Positions 1-10,638 of a stretch of DNA of 64,000 nt are shown piece after piece (position 1 is the first letter of the stretch; every line of letters starts with the position of its first letter). The notes below the pieces were generated by a model. That model saw nothing but the letters and a program-made list of their open reading frames with translations. It was not told where the DNA came from and did no database searches. The DNA comes from Pseudomonas sp. PDM14 (GTDB lineage Bacteria; Pseudomonadota; Gammaproteobacteria; Pseudomonadales; Pseudomonadaceae), in the NCBI RefSeq assembly GCF_014851905.1, contig NZ_JACVAQ010000001.1, forward strand, positions 372,001 to 436,000. The letters run 5' to 3'. A program made the position numbers and the translations under genes.

Positions 1-210
1 GGACAGCAGAGCTATCGCAAGGCCCGTGCCATAGAAATTACTTCATGCATTTCAATGGCTTGGTTATTCAATCCTTAACATACGCACCAGATCGGGGCGC
101 AGAACGCAGCCCCAAAACAGGTCACGCCCCAATGGGTGGCGCCGCCTGTAACCTGTTCAGACTAGAGGAACCCGGCAAGGGTTCGAGGAATATCTGCTGC
201 CGCCCGGGGC
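1..210. other. Left-edge non-coding stretch
   Basis: No convincing gene is seen here. It lies downstream of the minus-strand amidotransferase gene. A short hairpin (GAACCC at 168-173 with GGGTTC at 179-184) could be a weak terminator for that gene, but there is no clear T run. A looser inverted repeat joins AACAGGT near 116 to ACCTGTT near 151. The short open frame at 45-302 has no recognisable protein character. Confidence 0.4.
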
Positions 211-954
211 TTAGCCGACGTGTGCCACCGGCTCGCGGTGCTCGGGCTCGCCGAAGGCCAGTTGCAGCCAACGCTCGTAGAACCCCTCCGCCACCCGGTT
301 GAGCGCGGCGACGCGGCTCGACAGGTCGGTGAGCATGGCGCGCGGGCTCTGCTGGCTGGCCTGGGTCTCGTCGAGCAGGTGCGACCAGTCGCGCAACCAG
401 CCCTGCACCAGTTCCTCGCTCATTTCCGGGTGGCCCTGCAGGGCGAGGACCTTGTCACCCCAGGCGAACCCCTGGTTCGGGCACCAAGGGCTGGACAGCA
501 GCCACTCGGCATCGCGTGGCAGGTCGAAGGTGTCGCTGTGCCACTGGAACACCGGGAACTCGTTCGGCACATGGCTCAACCACGGGCTCGGGTTGCCACG
601 GTCGCGGCGGATCAAGGGCTGCCAGCCGGTCTCGGTATAGGGCATGCGGTGCACGGCAGCGCCCAGGGCGCGGGCGATCATCTGCCCGCCCAGGCAATGG
701 CCGATGAGGGGGATGTCGCGGCGGATGAAGTGCTGCAACGCGGCGATCTCCGCGCCGATCCAGGGCAGGTCGTCGTTGACGCTCATCGGCCCGCCCATGA
801 CCGCCACGGCCAGCGGCCGGTCGAGGTCGTAACCCTCCAGTTCGCCGAGGTCGCTGCGCAATACGGTGAATGGCAGGTTTTGGGCATCCAGCACCCGGCC
901 CAGGTGGCCGGGGGGACAGTAGTCGATGTGCGTCAGAATCAGAATATCGGTCAT
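211..954 (-). CDS. Class I glutamine amidotransferase-like protein
   Basis: A 247-aa protein of the GATase1 family, similar to stand-alone GMP-synthase-type amidotransferase domains. The nucleophile elbow GHCLGG is visible in the first half and the partner His-Glu of the triad fits QGHPEMSEE near the C-terminus. No synthetase domain follows, so the acceptor substrate cannot be told from sequence. The ATG at 954 (MTDILILTHIDY) was chosen over an upstream extension because it starts exactly at the first beta strand of the fold. It lies in tandem with gdhB upstream on the same strand, about 125 nt away. Likely a cytosolic deaminating or glutamine-hydrolysing enzyme of unknown pathway. Confidence 0.8.
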   Translation of the reverse strand: MTDILILTHIDYCPPGHLGRVLDAQNLPFTVLRSDLGELEGYDLDRPLAVAVMGGPMSVNDDLPWIGAEIAALQHFIRRDIPLIGHCLGGQMIARALGAAVHRMPYTETGWQPLIRRDRGNPSPWLSHVPNEFPVFQWHSDTFDLPRDAEWLLSSPWCPNQGFAWGDKVLALQGHPEMSEELVQGWLRDWSHLLDETQASQQSPRAMLTDLSSRVAALNRVAEGFYERWLQLAFGEPEHREPVAHVG

Positions 955-1081
955 GCCTGCTCTCCGCTGTTCGCTTGCCAAGGCAAAGCCCGTGCCGGAA
1001 CACGGGCTCGCCTGGAAACGGCGAACGATCACAGCGCAGTGCCCGTCATCGACCGTGGCCGGCGGCGGGCTCGCGACCTGA

Positions 1082-4000
1082 TCAGAGCTCGGGAACGCCC
1101 TGCGGGTTGCTCTGCGCCAGGTCCATCAGTTCACGGTTGGCCACCGCGTACATCGCATAATCAGTGCCGGTAGCGGCACGCAATTCGGCGAGCATGGCCA
1201 GCCAGCGCTGCACCAGGGTGCGGTGCTGCTCCAGCCAGAAGGCCACCCGCTCCTCGATATCCGCCGGGCCATCGACCATCTGCAGCACCGACACGGTGAT
1301 GGCGCGCTGCTGCCCGTCGAGGTCGTCACGGAAGGCTTCGCGGGCCAGCGCCTGCCAGTTGTTCTCCACCGGCAGGCTGGTGATCTGCTGTAGGTACCAG
1401 GTCAGCTCCAGCGCGCCGCCTACGGCGAAGTAGGCGGTGGCCACTTCCGAGGCGGCCTTGCCGGTGACGTCGGCGGCTTCGATGATCGGCAGCAGCGTGT
1501 ACAGGTGGCTGGTGCCGGCGACCACGCGGGCCAGTTCTTCCGGTGCGCCGGCTTCGACGAAGCTCTGGTAGCGCGCCAGCCACTGCTCGCGCGCCGGACC
1601 TTCGAGCAGTTCGTCCAGGCGCCCGGCCAGTTCGGCCACGCGCGGGCCGAAGTGGCCGACATCGCGGGCCGCGTCCAGCTCGCTGCGACGGCTGCGCAGG
1701 AACCAGCGCGTGGCACGCCGACCAAGGCGCATCAGCTCGTCCATCAGCTGCAGCTGCAGGTCGGCCGGCACTGTGTAGTCCAGCGCCTCGATCTGCTTCC
1801 ACCAGTGCGGCAAACGGAACACATCGCGCACGATGACGTAGGCGCCGGCAACGTTCGCCGCACTCATGCCGGTGGACTCCTTCAGGCGCTGCACGAAGGT
1901 GATGCCCATGTGGTTGACCAGGTCGTTGGCGATCTGCGTGCTGACGATCTCGCGCTTCAGGCGATGACGACGCATGGCCTCGCCGAACTTCTTGCTCAGC
2001 TGCGCGGGGAACGCCGTGTCCATCTCGCGGGCGAGGTACTCGTCGTCCGGCACCAGCGATTTGAGCAGGGCTTCCTTGAGGTCGATCTTGCTGTAGGAGA
2101 TCAGCACCGAGAGTTCCGGGCGGGTCAGGCCGCGGCCGTTGGCGGCGCGCTCGTTGAGTTCGTCATCGGTGGGCAGGAACTCCAGCGCGCGGTCGAGCTT
2201 GCCGGCCGCCTCGAGTGCCGCCATCAGGCGCTTGTACTCGGCAATGCGTTCACGGGCGCGGCGCTCGGCCAGCGACAGCGCCTGGGTCTGCTTGTAGTTG
2301 TTGCCCAGCACCAGGCTGCCCACCGCATCGGTCATCTCGGCCAGCAGCTTGTTGCGCTGCTTGCCGGTCATGTCGCCGGCGGCGACGATCTCATTGAGCA
2401 GGATCTTGATGTTGACCTCATGGTCCGAGCAGTCCACGCCACCGGCGTTGTCGATGAAGTCGGTGTTGCTCGCCCCGCCGTTGAGGCCGAACTCGACGCG
2501 GCCGAGCTGGGTCATGCCCAGGTTGCCGCCCTCGCCCAGCACCTTGGCGCGCAGCTCACGGCCGTCCACGCGCAGCGCGTCGTTGGCCTTGTCGCCGACG
2601 TCGGCATGGCTCTCGCGGCTCGATTTGACGTAAGTGCCGATGCCGCCGTTCCAGATCAGGTCGACCGGCGCCTTGAGCAGCGCATTGAGCAGCTCGGTGG
2701 GCGCCAGCTTGTCGGCGCTGATGTCGAAGCGCGCCTTCATTTCCGCGCTGATGGCGATGCTCTTGGCGCTGCGCAGGAAGATGCCGCCGCCCGCGGAAAT
2801 CAGCGAGGCGTCGTAGTCGGCCCAGCTGGAACGCGGCAGGTCGAACAGACGCTGGCGCTCGACGAAGCTCTTCGCCGCATCCGGGTTGGGGTCGATGAAG
2901 ATGTGCAGGTGGTTGAAGGCCGCAACCAGCTGCAGCTTGTCCGACAGCAGCAGGCCGTTGCCGAACACGTCGCCGGCCATGTCGCCGATACCGAGCACGG
3001 TGACGTTGTCCTTCTGCACGTCGATGCCGCGCTCGCGGAAATGGCGCTGCACCGAGACCCAACCGCCCTTGGCGGTGATACCCATGCCCTTGTGGTCGTA
3101 ACCGGCCGAGCCACCGGAGGCGAACGCGTCGCCGAGCCAGAAGCCGTATTCATTGGCAATGCCGTTGGCGATGTCGGAGAAGGTCGCGGTGCCCTTGTCC
3201 GCCGCCACCACCAGATAGGGATCGTCGGCATCGTGGCGTACCACGTTGGCCGGTGGCACGACCTGGCCTTCCTTGAGGTTGTCGGTGACATCGAGCAGGC
3301 CGCTGATGAAGATGCGGTAGCAGGCGATGGCCTCGGCCTGGATATCGTCACGCGAACCGCCGACCGGCAGGCGCCGCGGAATGAAGCCGCCCTTGGCGCC
3401 CATCGGCACGATCACCGCGTTCTTCACCTGCTGCGCCTTGACCAGGCCGAGCACCTCGGTGCGGAAGTCCTCCTCGCGGTCGGACCAGCGCAGGCCGCCA
3501 CGGGCCACGTCGCCGAAACGCAGGTGCACGCCCTCGACGCGCGGGCAGTAGACGAAAATCTCGAACTTCGGCACCGGCCGCGGGATCTCCGGGATCGCCC
3601 GCGGGTTGAGCTTGAAGCTGAAGTACGACTTGGCCTGGCCATCGGCGCCGGGCTGGTAGAAGTTGGTGCGCAGGGTGGCCTTGATCAGGTCCAGGTAGCG
3701 CCGCAGGATGCGGTCCTCGTTGAGCACCGCGACGTTGTCCAGGGCGCTGAGAATCGCCTGTTCGAGCTTCTGCTGCTTGTCTTCCAGGTCTTCGGCGGTG
3801 AGCTTGCGCGCCAGGTAGAAGCGCGTCTTGAACAGGCGCACCAACTCCTTGGCGATGTCCGCGTGGTTGAGCAGCGTGCTGGCAATGTAGGACAGGTCGA
3901 AGCCCAGGCGGATCTGCTTGAGGTAACGCGCGTAGGCCCGCAGCAGGGCCACGTCGCGCCACGGCATCGAGGCGGTCAGCACCAGGCGGTTGAAAGCGTC

Positions 4001-5944
4001 GTTCTCGGCCGCGCCCTCGACGATCTGCACGAAGGCGTCCTGCAGCGTTTCATTGAGCTGCTGGATGTCAGCATCGGCGCCCATGGCGCTGGTGAAGGCG
4101 AAGTCGTGAATCCAGAACTCGCGGCCATCGGCGCGGCGCATGCGGTAGGGAAACTCACCAAGCACGCGCAGGCCGAGGTTCTCCAGAATCGGCAACACGT
4201 CGGACAGCGGCAGCGGCGTGTCGGCGTGGTACAGCTTGCAGTGCAGCTCCTGATCACCCTGCACCAGCGGCTGGTAGAAGCTCATCACCAGCGGCCGCTC
4301 CTCGGAGAGGCTGCGCAGGTGCTGCATGTCGATCACCGCCGAGTGCGGGGCGAAGCGCTCGCGGTAACCGGCCGGGAAGCTGTTGGGGAAGTCGCTGAGC
4401 ACGCGCGTGCCCTTGGCTTCGCCGAAGCTCTCGACCACCAGCCCGGCGTAGTCGTCCTTCCACGAACGGCAGGCCTGGATGACTTCGCGTTCGAGCTGCT
4501 GCGGGTCGATGTTGAGCTTGGTCTTCGGGTCGATCTTGAGGATGAACTGCACCCGCGCCAGCACCGACTCGGAGAAGTAGGTCCAGAACTCGCAGTCGCT
4601 GGCCTGCAGGCGGTCGACCAGCACCTGCTGGATGCGCAGGCGGCTTTCGGTGGAGTACACGTCGCGCGGCACGTAGGCCAGGGCGTAGACGAAGCGTCCG
4701 TAGGGGTCGAAGCGCAGGAACAGGCGAACCTTGTTGCGCTCCTGGATCTGCACGATGGCCAGCGCGGTGTTGAACAGCTCGTCGACCGGGGTCTGGAACA
4801 GGTCGTCGCGCGGCAGCACCTCGAGCACCTTGACCAGCTCCTTGCCCAGGTGGCCCTGGGCAGCGAAGCCGGAACGTTTCTCCACCTCGGCGATCTTGCG
4901 CCGGATGAAGGGAATCTCGCGCACGCTCTGGCTGTACACCGTGGAGGTGTAGATGCCGAGGAAGCGGCATTCCTTGACCACCTTGCCCTTGGCGTCCAGC
5001 TCGCGGATGGAGACGAAGTCCGGGTAGGCCGGGCGGTGCACGCGGCTTGGCAACGCGGCTTTGGCGAACGACAGCAGCATCGGCTCGCGCAGGTAGTTCA
5101 CCGCGTAGGACTCGATGTGCAGCTCGTCCTTGCTCAGGCCGCTGCGCAGGTGCTTGGACAGGCCCAGCAGCGACTGCTCGTCGTACGTGATGTAGCCGCC
5201 GTCGGCTTCTTCATGGACGGTGAATTCTTCATAGCCGAGGAAGGTGAAGTGGCTGTCCAGCAGCCACTCGAGGAACACCTTGATCTCCGCCAGTTCGGCG
5301 TCATCGACCTTGAGCTTGGCCTTGCCCAGCCAGGTCAGCAGTTCCTGCGCCTTGGCGCGCATCGGCTGGAAGTCGGCGACGGTCAGGCGTACCTCCTGCA
5401 GCACCTCCTGCAAGGCCTTCTCCAGGCTCTTCATGTCGGTGCTGCTGGCGCAGCGGTCGATCTCCAGGAACATCAGCGATTCCTGCAGCACGTCCTTGCC
5501 GCTGCTGCCCTTGGGCAGCACTTCCTGCAACGCACCCTGCTTGTTGCGACGCACGCTGATCACGCTGTTTTGCAGGGTGTGGATGCTGTGGCCGCGGCGG
5601 TTCAGCTCCATGCGCACGGAGTCGACCAGGAACGGGATGTCGTGGTGCAGCACTTCCACCACGGTGTGGGTGGACTGCCAGCCGTGCTTCTCGTAGTCGG
5701 GGTTGTAGACCCGCACCACCGGTGCGCCATGGTCGAAACGCTCGAGCAGCCGCCAGGACGACAGCGTGCAGCCGGCGAGGTCGGAAAGCCGACGCTGGGT
5801 CAGCTCGTCGAGGGAAACGATGCCGAAGAATTGCTCGGCGAACAGGGCCACTTGTGGCAACGCCTGTTCACCGACGTGCTGCGCCAGAACCGCTTGCAGT
5901 TGATGCTGAAAGTCGGCTTTGCTGGCCGCCGTGAAAAACGCCAT
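1082..5944 (-). CDS. gdhB: NAD-specific glutamate dehydrogenase, large (180 kDa) type
   Basis: A 1620-aa protein matching the large NAD-dependent glutamate dehydrogenase class found in Pseudomonas, which oxidises glutamate to 2-oxoglutarate and ammonia during growth on arginine and other amino acids. The N-terminal half holds the long regulatory (ACT-like) region. The catalytic domain is clear: VARGGLRWSDREEDFRTEVL followed by the substrate-lysine motif PMGAKGGF near residue 848, and the nucleotide-binding stretch GIGDMAGDVFGNG near residue 985. The start is an ATG with GGAG about 8 nt upstream. In P. aeruginosa this enzyme is induced by arginine through ArgR. I see no clear operator in the 267-nt gap that separates it from the divergent gene at 6212. 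Confidence 0.96.
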   Translation of the reverse strand: MAFFTAASKADFQHQLQAVLAQHVGEQALPQVALFAEQFFGIVSLDELTQRRLSDLAGCTLSSWRLLERFDHGAPVVRVYNPDYEKHGWQSTHTVVEVLHHDIPFLVDSVRMELNRRGHSIHTLQNSVISVRRNKQGALQEVLPKGSSGKDVLQESLMFLEIDRCASSTDMKSLEKALQEVLQEVRLTVADFQPMRAKAQELLTWLGKAKLKVDDAELAEIKVFLEWLLDSHFTFLGYEEFTVHEEADGGYITYDEQSLLGLSKHLRSGLSKDELHIESYAVNYLREPMLLSFAKAALPSRVHRPAYPDFVSIRELDAKGKVVKECRFLGIYTSTVYSQSVREIPFIRRKIAEVEKRSGFAAQGHLGKELVKVLEVLPRDDLFQTPVDELFNTALAIVQIQERNKVRLFLRFDPYGRFVYALAYVPRDVYSTESRLRIQQVLVDRLQASDCEFWTYFSESVLARVQFILKIDPKTKLNIDPQQLEREVIQACRSWKDDYAGLVVESFGEAKGTRVLSDFPNSFPAGYRERFAPHSAVIDMQHLRSLSEERPLVMSFYQPLVQGDQELHCKLYHADTPLPLSDVLPILENLGLRVLGEFPYRMRRADGREFWIHDFAFTSAMGADADIQQLNETLQDAFVQIVEGAAENDAFNRLVLTASMPWRDVALLRAYARYLKQIRLGFDLSYIASTLLNHADIAKELVRLFKTRFYLARKLTAEDLEDKQQKLEQAILSALDNVAVLNEDRILRRYLDLIKATLRTNFYQPGADGQAKSYFSFKLNPRAIPEIPRPVPKFEIFVYCPRVEGVHLRFGDVARGGLRWSDREEDFRTEVLGLVKAQQVKNAVIVPMGAKGGFIPRRLPVGGSRDDIQAEAIACYRIFISGLLDVTDNLKEGQVVPPANVVRHDADDPYLVVAADKGTATFSDIANGIANEYGFWLGDAFASGGSAGYDHKGMGITAKGGWVSVQRHFRERGIDVQKDNVTVLGIGDMAGDVFGNGLLLSDKLQLVAAFNHLHIFIDPNPDAAKSFVERQRLFDLPRSSWADYDASLISAGGGIFLRSAKSIAISAEMKARFDISADKLAPTELLNALLKAPVDLIWNGGIGTYVKSSRESHADVGDKANDALRVDGRELRAKVLGEGGNLGMTQLGRVEFGLNGGASNTDFIDNAGGVDCSDHEVNIKILLNEIVAAGDMTGKQRNKLLAEMTDAVGSLVLGNNYKQTQALSLAERRARERIAEYKRLMAALEAAGKLDRALEFLPTDDELNERAANGRGLTRPELSVLISYSKIDLKEALLKSLVPDDEYLAREMDTAFPAQLSKKFGEAMRRHRLKREIVSTQIANDLVNHMGITFVQRLKESTGMSAANVAGAYVIVRDVFRLPHWWKQIEALDYTVPADLQLQLMDELMRLGRRATRWFLRSRRSELDAARDVGHFGPRVAELAGRLDELLEGPAREQWLARYQSFVEAGAPEELARVVAGTSHLYTLLPIIEAADVTGKAASEVATAYFAVGGALELTWYLQQITSLPVENNWQALAREAFRDDLDGQQRAITVSVLQMVDGPADIEERVAFWLEQHRTLVQRWLAMLAELRAATGTDYAMYAVANRELMDLAQSNPQGVPEL

Positions 5945-6211
5945 GGTGATGCTCCGCTGGACTTGTTATTCGTGGAGACGCCGCGCGGTTCCGCACGTGG
6001 AACCCTGCACCGCGGCCCTGAGTCAGGACAGTCTAGGACATCCCCGAAACCAGGCAGTGCACGCGACGACCAATTGGTCACGCCCAGCTTAGCGACAGCG
6101 CGTGACACCACGCTTGCAGCCCTGCGACATATTCGTTCATCGCCATGCAGGCCTGCCGCCACGGCAGCGCACCTGCTACCGTGCGCCATCCAGCAGTCGG
6201 ACCGGTGACGC

Positions 6212-7078
6212 ATGCGCGCGCTTCCCATCAAACGTTCCGTGGTCTTCAACTACAGCACCCTGTTCGTCACGCTCGTGGGCAGCGCCCTGCTCGGCCTGGC
6301 CTGGCTGCTGCGCCCGCAGTGGCTAGCGCCCTTGCTGGGTATCGGTCTGCTGGTCTACCTGGGCGTGATGCTGCCGCTGCTGATCGGTCGCCGTGCGCGT
6401 GTGCACAACGCGCGCCTGGCGCAGCAGGCGAGCATCGCCAAGTGGGGCTTCGCCAGCCGTGATCGCGCCGGCCCCTGGCTCAACTACATCGACTACCCAC
6501 TGGTGCAGCACGACCCGCTGTTCGCCGGGCGCTACTTCTATGGGGAATGGCTGGTGATCCACGACGGCCTGCTGTTGATCAACCCCGGCCAGTCCGCTGT
6601 CGACCTGGCCCGCGGCGAAGTGCGCTACGCCTTTGATCAGCCGCGCACCTACGCCTGGGATGGCTGCACGCCGAAGATCTCGTTCTTCTGGCTGGCCCTG
6701 TTCGGCACGCCGGACTGGTGGGACACCCGCACCACCCTGCACGTCGTCGAGCAGGGCCGGCTGCAGCACAAGCCGGTGCTGTGGCCACTGGCCCACCATG
6801 CCAGCCTGGTGCACGACGCCCTGTACCAGTACCTGAATGTCGCGCCGGTGCGCAAAGCCGAGGCCGATCGCCTGTTCCAGCGCATGCTGCGCGAGGCCGG
6901 CATGGCCGCCCCGGTCGCCTTCGTCTACTACCTGGCGGTACGCCTCGGCGGCGCGCGGCGCATGCGCGGCGTGCACAACAGCAACAGCGCCTTGCGCTGC
7001 CTCAGCCCGATGCCCGGGCACAGCGCGCCGGCTGGCGCAGATCCTGCTGTGCGTGGCGAGGCGTGCAGCAGCCCCTGA
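6212..7078 (+). CDS. Conserved hypothetical membrane protein
   Basis: A 288-aa protein that I do not recognise functionally. Two hydrophobic helices are visible at about residues 15-33 and 39-57, followed by a basic stretch and a soluble domain rich in aromatic residues (WLNYIDYPLVQHDPLF and an FWLALFGTPDWWDTR stretch). The last 40 residues are Ala/Pro/Ser rich and look poorly conserved. It sits directly upstream of the MoxR/VWA operon on the same strand, with a 123-nt gap, and has the same place as PA3069 in PAO1 as I remember it. It may be part of, or a neighbour to, that membrane-associated system. The ATG at 6212 is the natural start in front of the first helix. Confidence 0.7.
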   Translation: MRALPIKRSVVFNYSTLFVTLVGSALLGLAWLLRPQWLAPLLGIGLLVYLGVMLPLLIGRRARVHNARLAQQASIAKWGFASRDRAGPWLNYIDYPLVQHDPLFAGRYFYGEWLVIHDGLLLINPGQSAVDLARGEVRYAFDQPRTYAWDGCTPKISFFWLALFGTPDWWDTRTTLHVVEQGRLQHKPVLWPLAHHASLVHDALYQYLNVAPVRKAEADRLFQRMLREAGMAAPVAFVYYLAVRLGGARRMRGVHNSNSALRCLSPMPGHSAPAGADPAVRGEACSSP

Positions 7079-7201
7079 CACGGTGAACTGCCACCCATTG
7101 CGCCACCGGGCTATCCCACGAGGTCGCGGCAATGCATTACAGTAGCCGCCCCGATCGGGTGTGTTCGGCGGCCCGTCAGTCCCTTTCCAGGAAGAACCTC
7201 G

Positions 7202-8161
<960 letters not shown>

Positions 8162-8190
8162 TGCACGTCCCCCCCCGAGCGCGCTGACCG

Positions 8191-9131
<941 letters not shown>

Positions 9132-9135
<4 letters not shown>

Positions 9136-9626
9136 ACCCGCTCGACGAACTGCAGCCGACCATCGCCCCGCTGCCCATCAGCTGGTGGCCACCGGCACCC
9201 GGCTGGTGGCTGCTCATCGTGCTGACGCCGCTGCTGCTCTGGGGCCTGTGGTACCTGCGCCGCTACCTGCCACGCAAACAGCGGGCGGAACAGGCCGAAC
9301 AGGTGCTCGACCCGCTGCGCCAGGCCGCGCTGGACGAACTCGCCGCCCTGCCCCGGCCCTACGACGGCCAGCCGGCCGGCCCCTGGCTGCAACAGCTCAA
9401 CGCCCTGCTCAAGCGCCTGGCCCGCGCCCACTACCCACAAGACAACAGCCACATTCTTAGCGGCCGTAGCTGGCTGGCGTTTCTCGACAGCCGCTGCCCG
9501 GCCGCCGGCCTGACGCGCTGGATGATCCTTGTCGAAGGCGGTTACCGCGCCGGCTGCACCCTCGACGACAAGGCCATCGACGGCTTGCAGCAAGCCGTGG
9601 CCACCTGGATTCGCAAGCATGTTTGA
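9132..9626 (+). CDS. DUF4381 small membrane protein
   Basis: A 164-aa protein with one strong transmembrane helix at about residues 20-40 (WWLLIVLTPLLLWGLWYL) followed by a basic, Arg/Gln-rich cytosolic domain. This fits the DUF4381 family that sits between DUF58 and VWA genes in MoxR/Bat operons. It starts with GTG inside the stop of the DUF58 gene and ends 8 nt into the next gene. Probably a membrane anchor or assembly partner of the VWA proteins; this is inferred from context. Confidence 0.82.
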
Positions 9627-10638
9627 GTTCGCCTGGCCCTGGTTGCTGCTCCTCGCCCCGCTGCCCTGGCTGCTGCGCGTGCTGTTGCCGCCGGCGGACA
9701 GTGGCGAGGCGGCGCTCAAAGTCAGCTTCCTCAGCGAGCTCGAAGGCCTCAGCGGTCGCCGCGCCCGCGCCAACCTGCCGGCCTGGCGCCAGCAGGCGCC
9801 GTTCGTGCTGCTCTGGCTGCTGCTGCTGGTTGCGGCCGCCCGCCCGGAATGGGTCGGCGATCCGTTGCCGTTGCCGGCCAGTGGCCGCGACCTGCTGCTG
9901 GCCGTGGACGTATCCGGCTCGATGGCCTACAGCGACATGCAATGGCAGGACGAGGAAATCTCCCGCCTGGAACTGGTGAAGAAGCTTTTCGGCGACTTCG
10001 TCGAGGACCGCCGCGGTGATCGCATCGGCCTGATCCTCTTCGGCAGTCGCGCCTACCTGCAATCGCCGCTGACCTTCGACCGCCACACCGTGCGCGTCTG
10101 GCTCGACGAGGCACTGATCAATATCGCCGGCCCGCAGACCGCCATCGGCGATGCCATCGGCCTGGCGGTCAAGCGCCTGCGCCAGCGCCCAGCCGATGCG
10201 CGCGTGCTGGTGCTGATCACCGACGGTGCCAACAACGGCGGTCAGATCGACCCGCGCACGGCCGCACGCCTGGCCGCCGACGAGAAGGTCAAGATCTACA
10301 CCATCGGCATCGGCTCCGATCCGCGGCAGAGCGGGATCATGGGCATGCTCGGCCTCAACCCCGGCGTCGACCTTGACGAAGCGACACTGATCGACATAGC
10401 CGAGCAGACGGGCGGCACCTACTTCCGTGCGCGCAATGCCGAAGAGCTGAGCGACATCGAGGAAGCCCTCGACCGCCTGGAGCCGGCCGCGCAACTGCCG
10501 ACGCGCGCGCGCCCCGCGCTGGCCCTGTACTGCTGGCCGCTGGGCCTGGCCCTGCTGCTGAGCCTGGGCCTGGTCGGCAACATTCTCTGGCCGCAGCACC
10601 TGCAGACGCTGCGCAGCAAATTCGGAGGACGCGCCTGA
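9619..10638 (+). CDS. VWA-domain membrane protein, BatA-like
   Basis: A 339-aa protein with a von Willebrand factor A domain between membrane helices. Hydrophobic segments are at about residues 4-22 and 55-73, and a last helix near 300-325. The metal-ion-dependent adhesion site is intact: LAVDVSGSMAY near residue 97 gives DxSxS, with later Thr and Asp positions in the fold (ITDGANNGG). The start is the ATG at 9619, which overlaps the end of the upstream gene by 8 nt; an in-frame extension upstream would run through that gene. Most likely a periplasm-facing partner of the MoxR ATPase. Confidence 0.9.
   Translation: MFEFAWPWLLLLAPLPWLLRVLLPPADSGEAALKVSFLSELEGLSGRRARANLPAWRQQAPFVLLWLLLLVAAARPEWVGDPLPLPASGRDLLLAVDVSGSMAYSDMQWQDEEISRLELVKKLFGDFVEDRRGDRIGLILFGSRAYLQSPLTFDRHTVRVWLDEALINIAGPQTAIGDAIGLAVKRLRQRPADARVLVLITDGANNGGQIDPRTAARLAADEKVKIYTIGIGSDPRQSGIMGMLGLNPGVDLDEATLIDIAEQTGGTYFRARNAEELSDIEEALDRLEPAAQLPTRARPALALYCWPLGLALLLSLGLVGNILWPQHLQTLRSKFGGRA

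Noticed and set aside
105..160. Possible third copy of the repeat family at the left edge
   Set aside because: Only the short block AGCCCCAAAACAGGT looks like the right end of copy 1; the core is missing.
1505..6208. A 1567-codon open frame antisense to gdhB
   Set aside because: Codon bias of a high-GC gene leaves the opposite frame free of stops; the translation is rich in His, Arg, Gln and Val with no domain, while gdhB on the minus strand is unmistakable.
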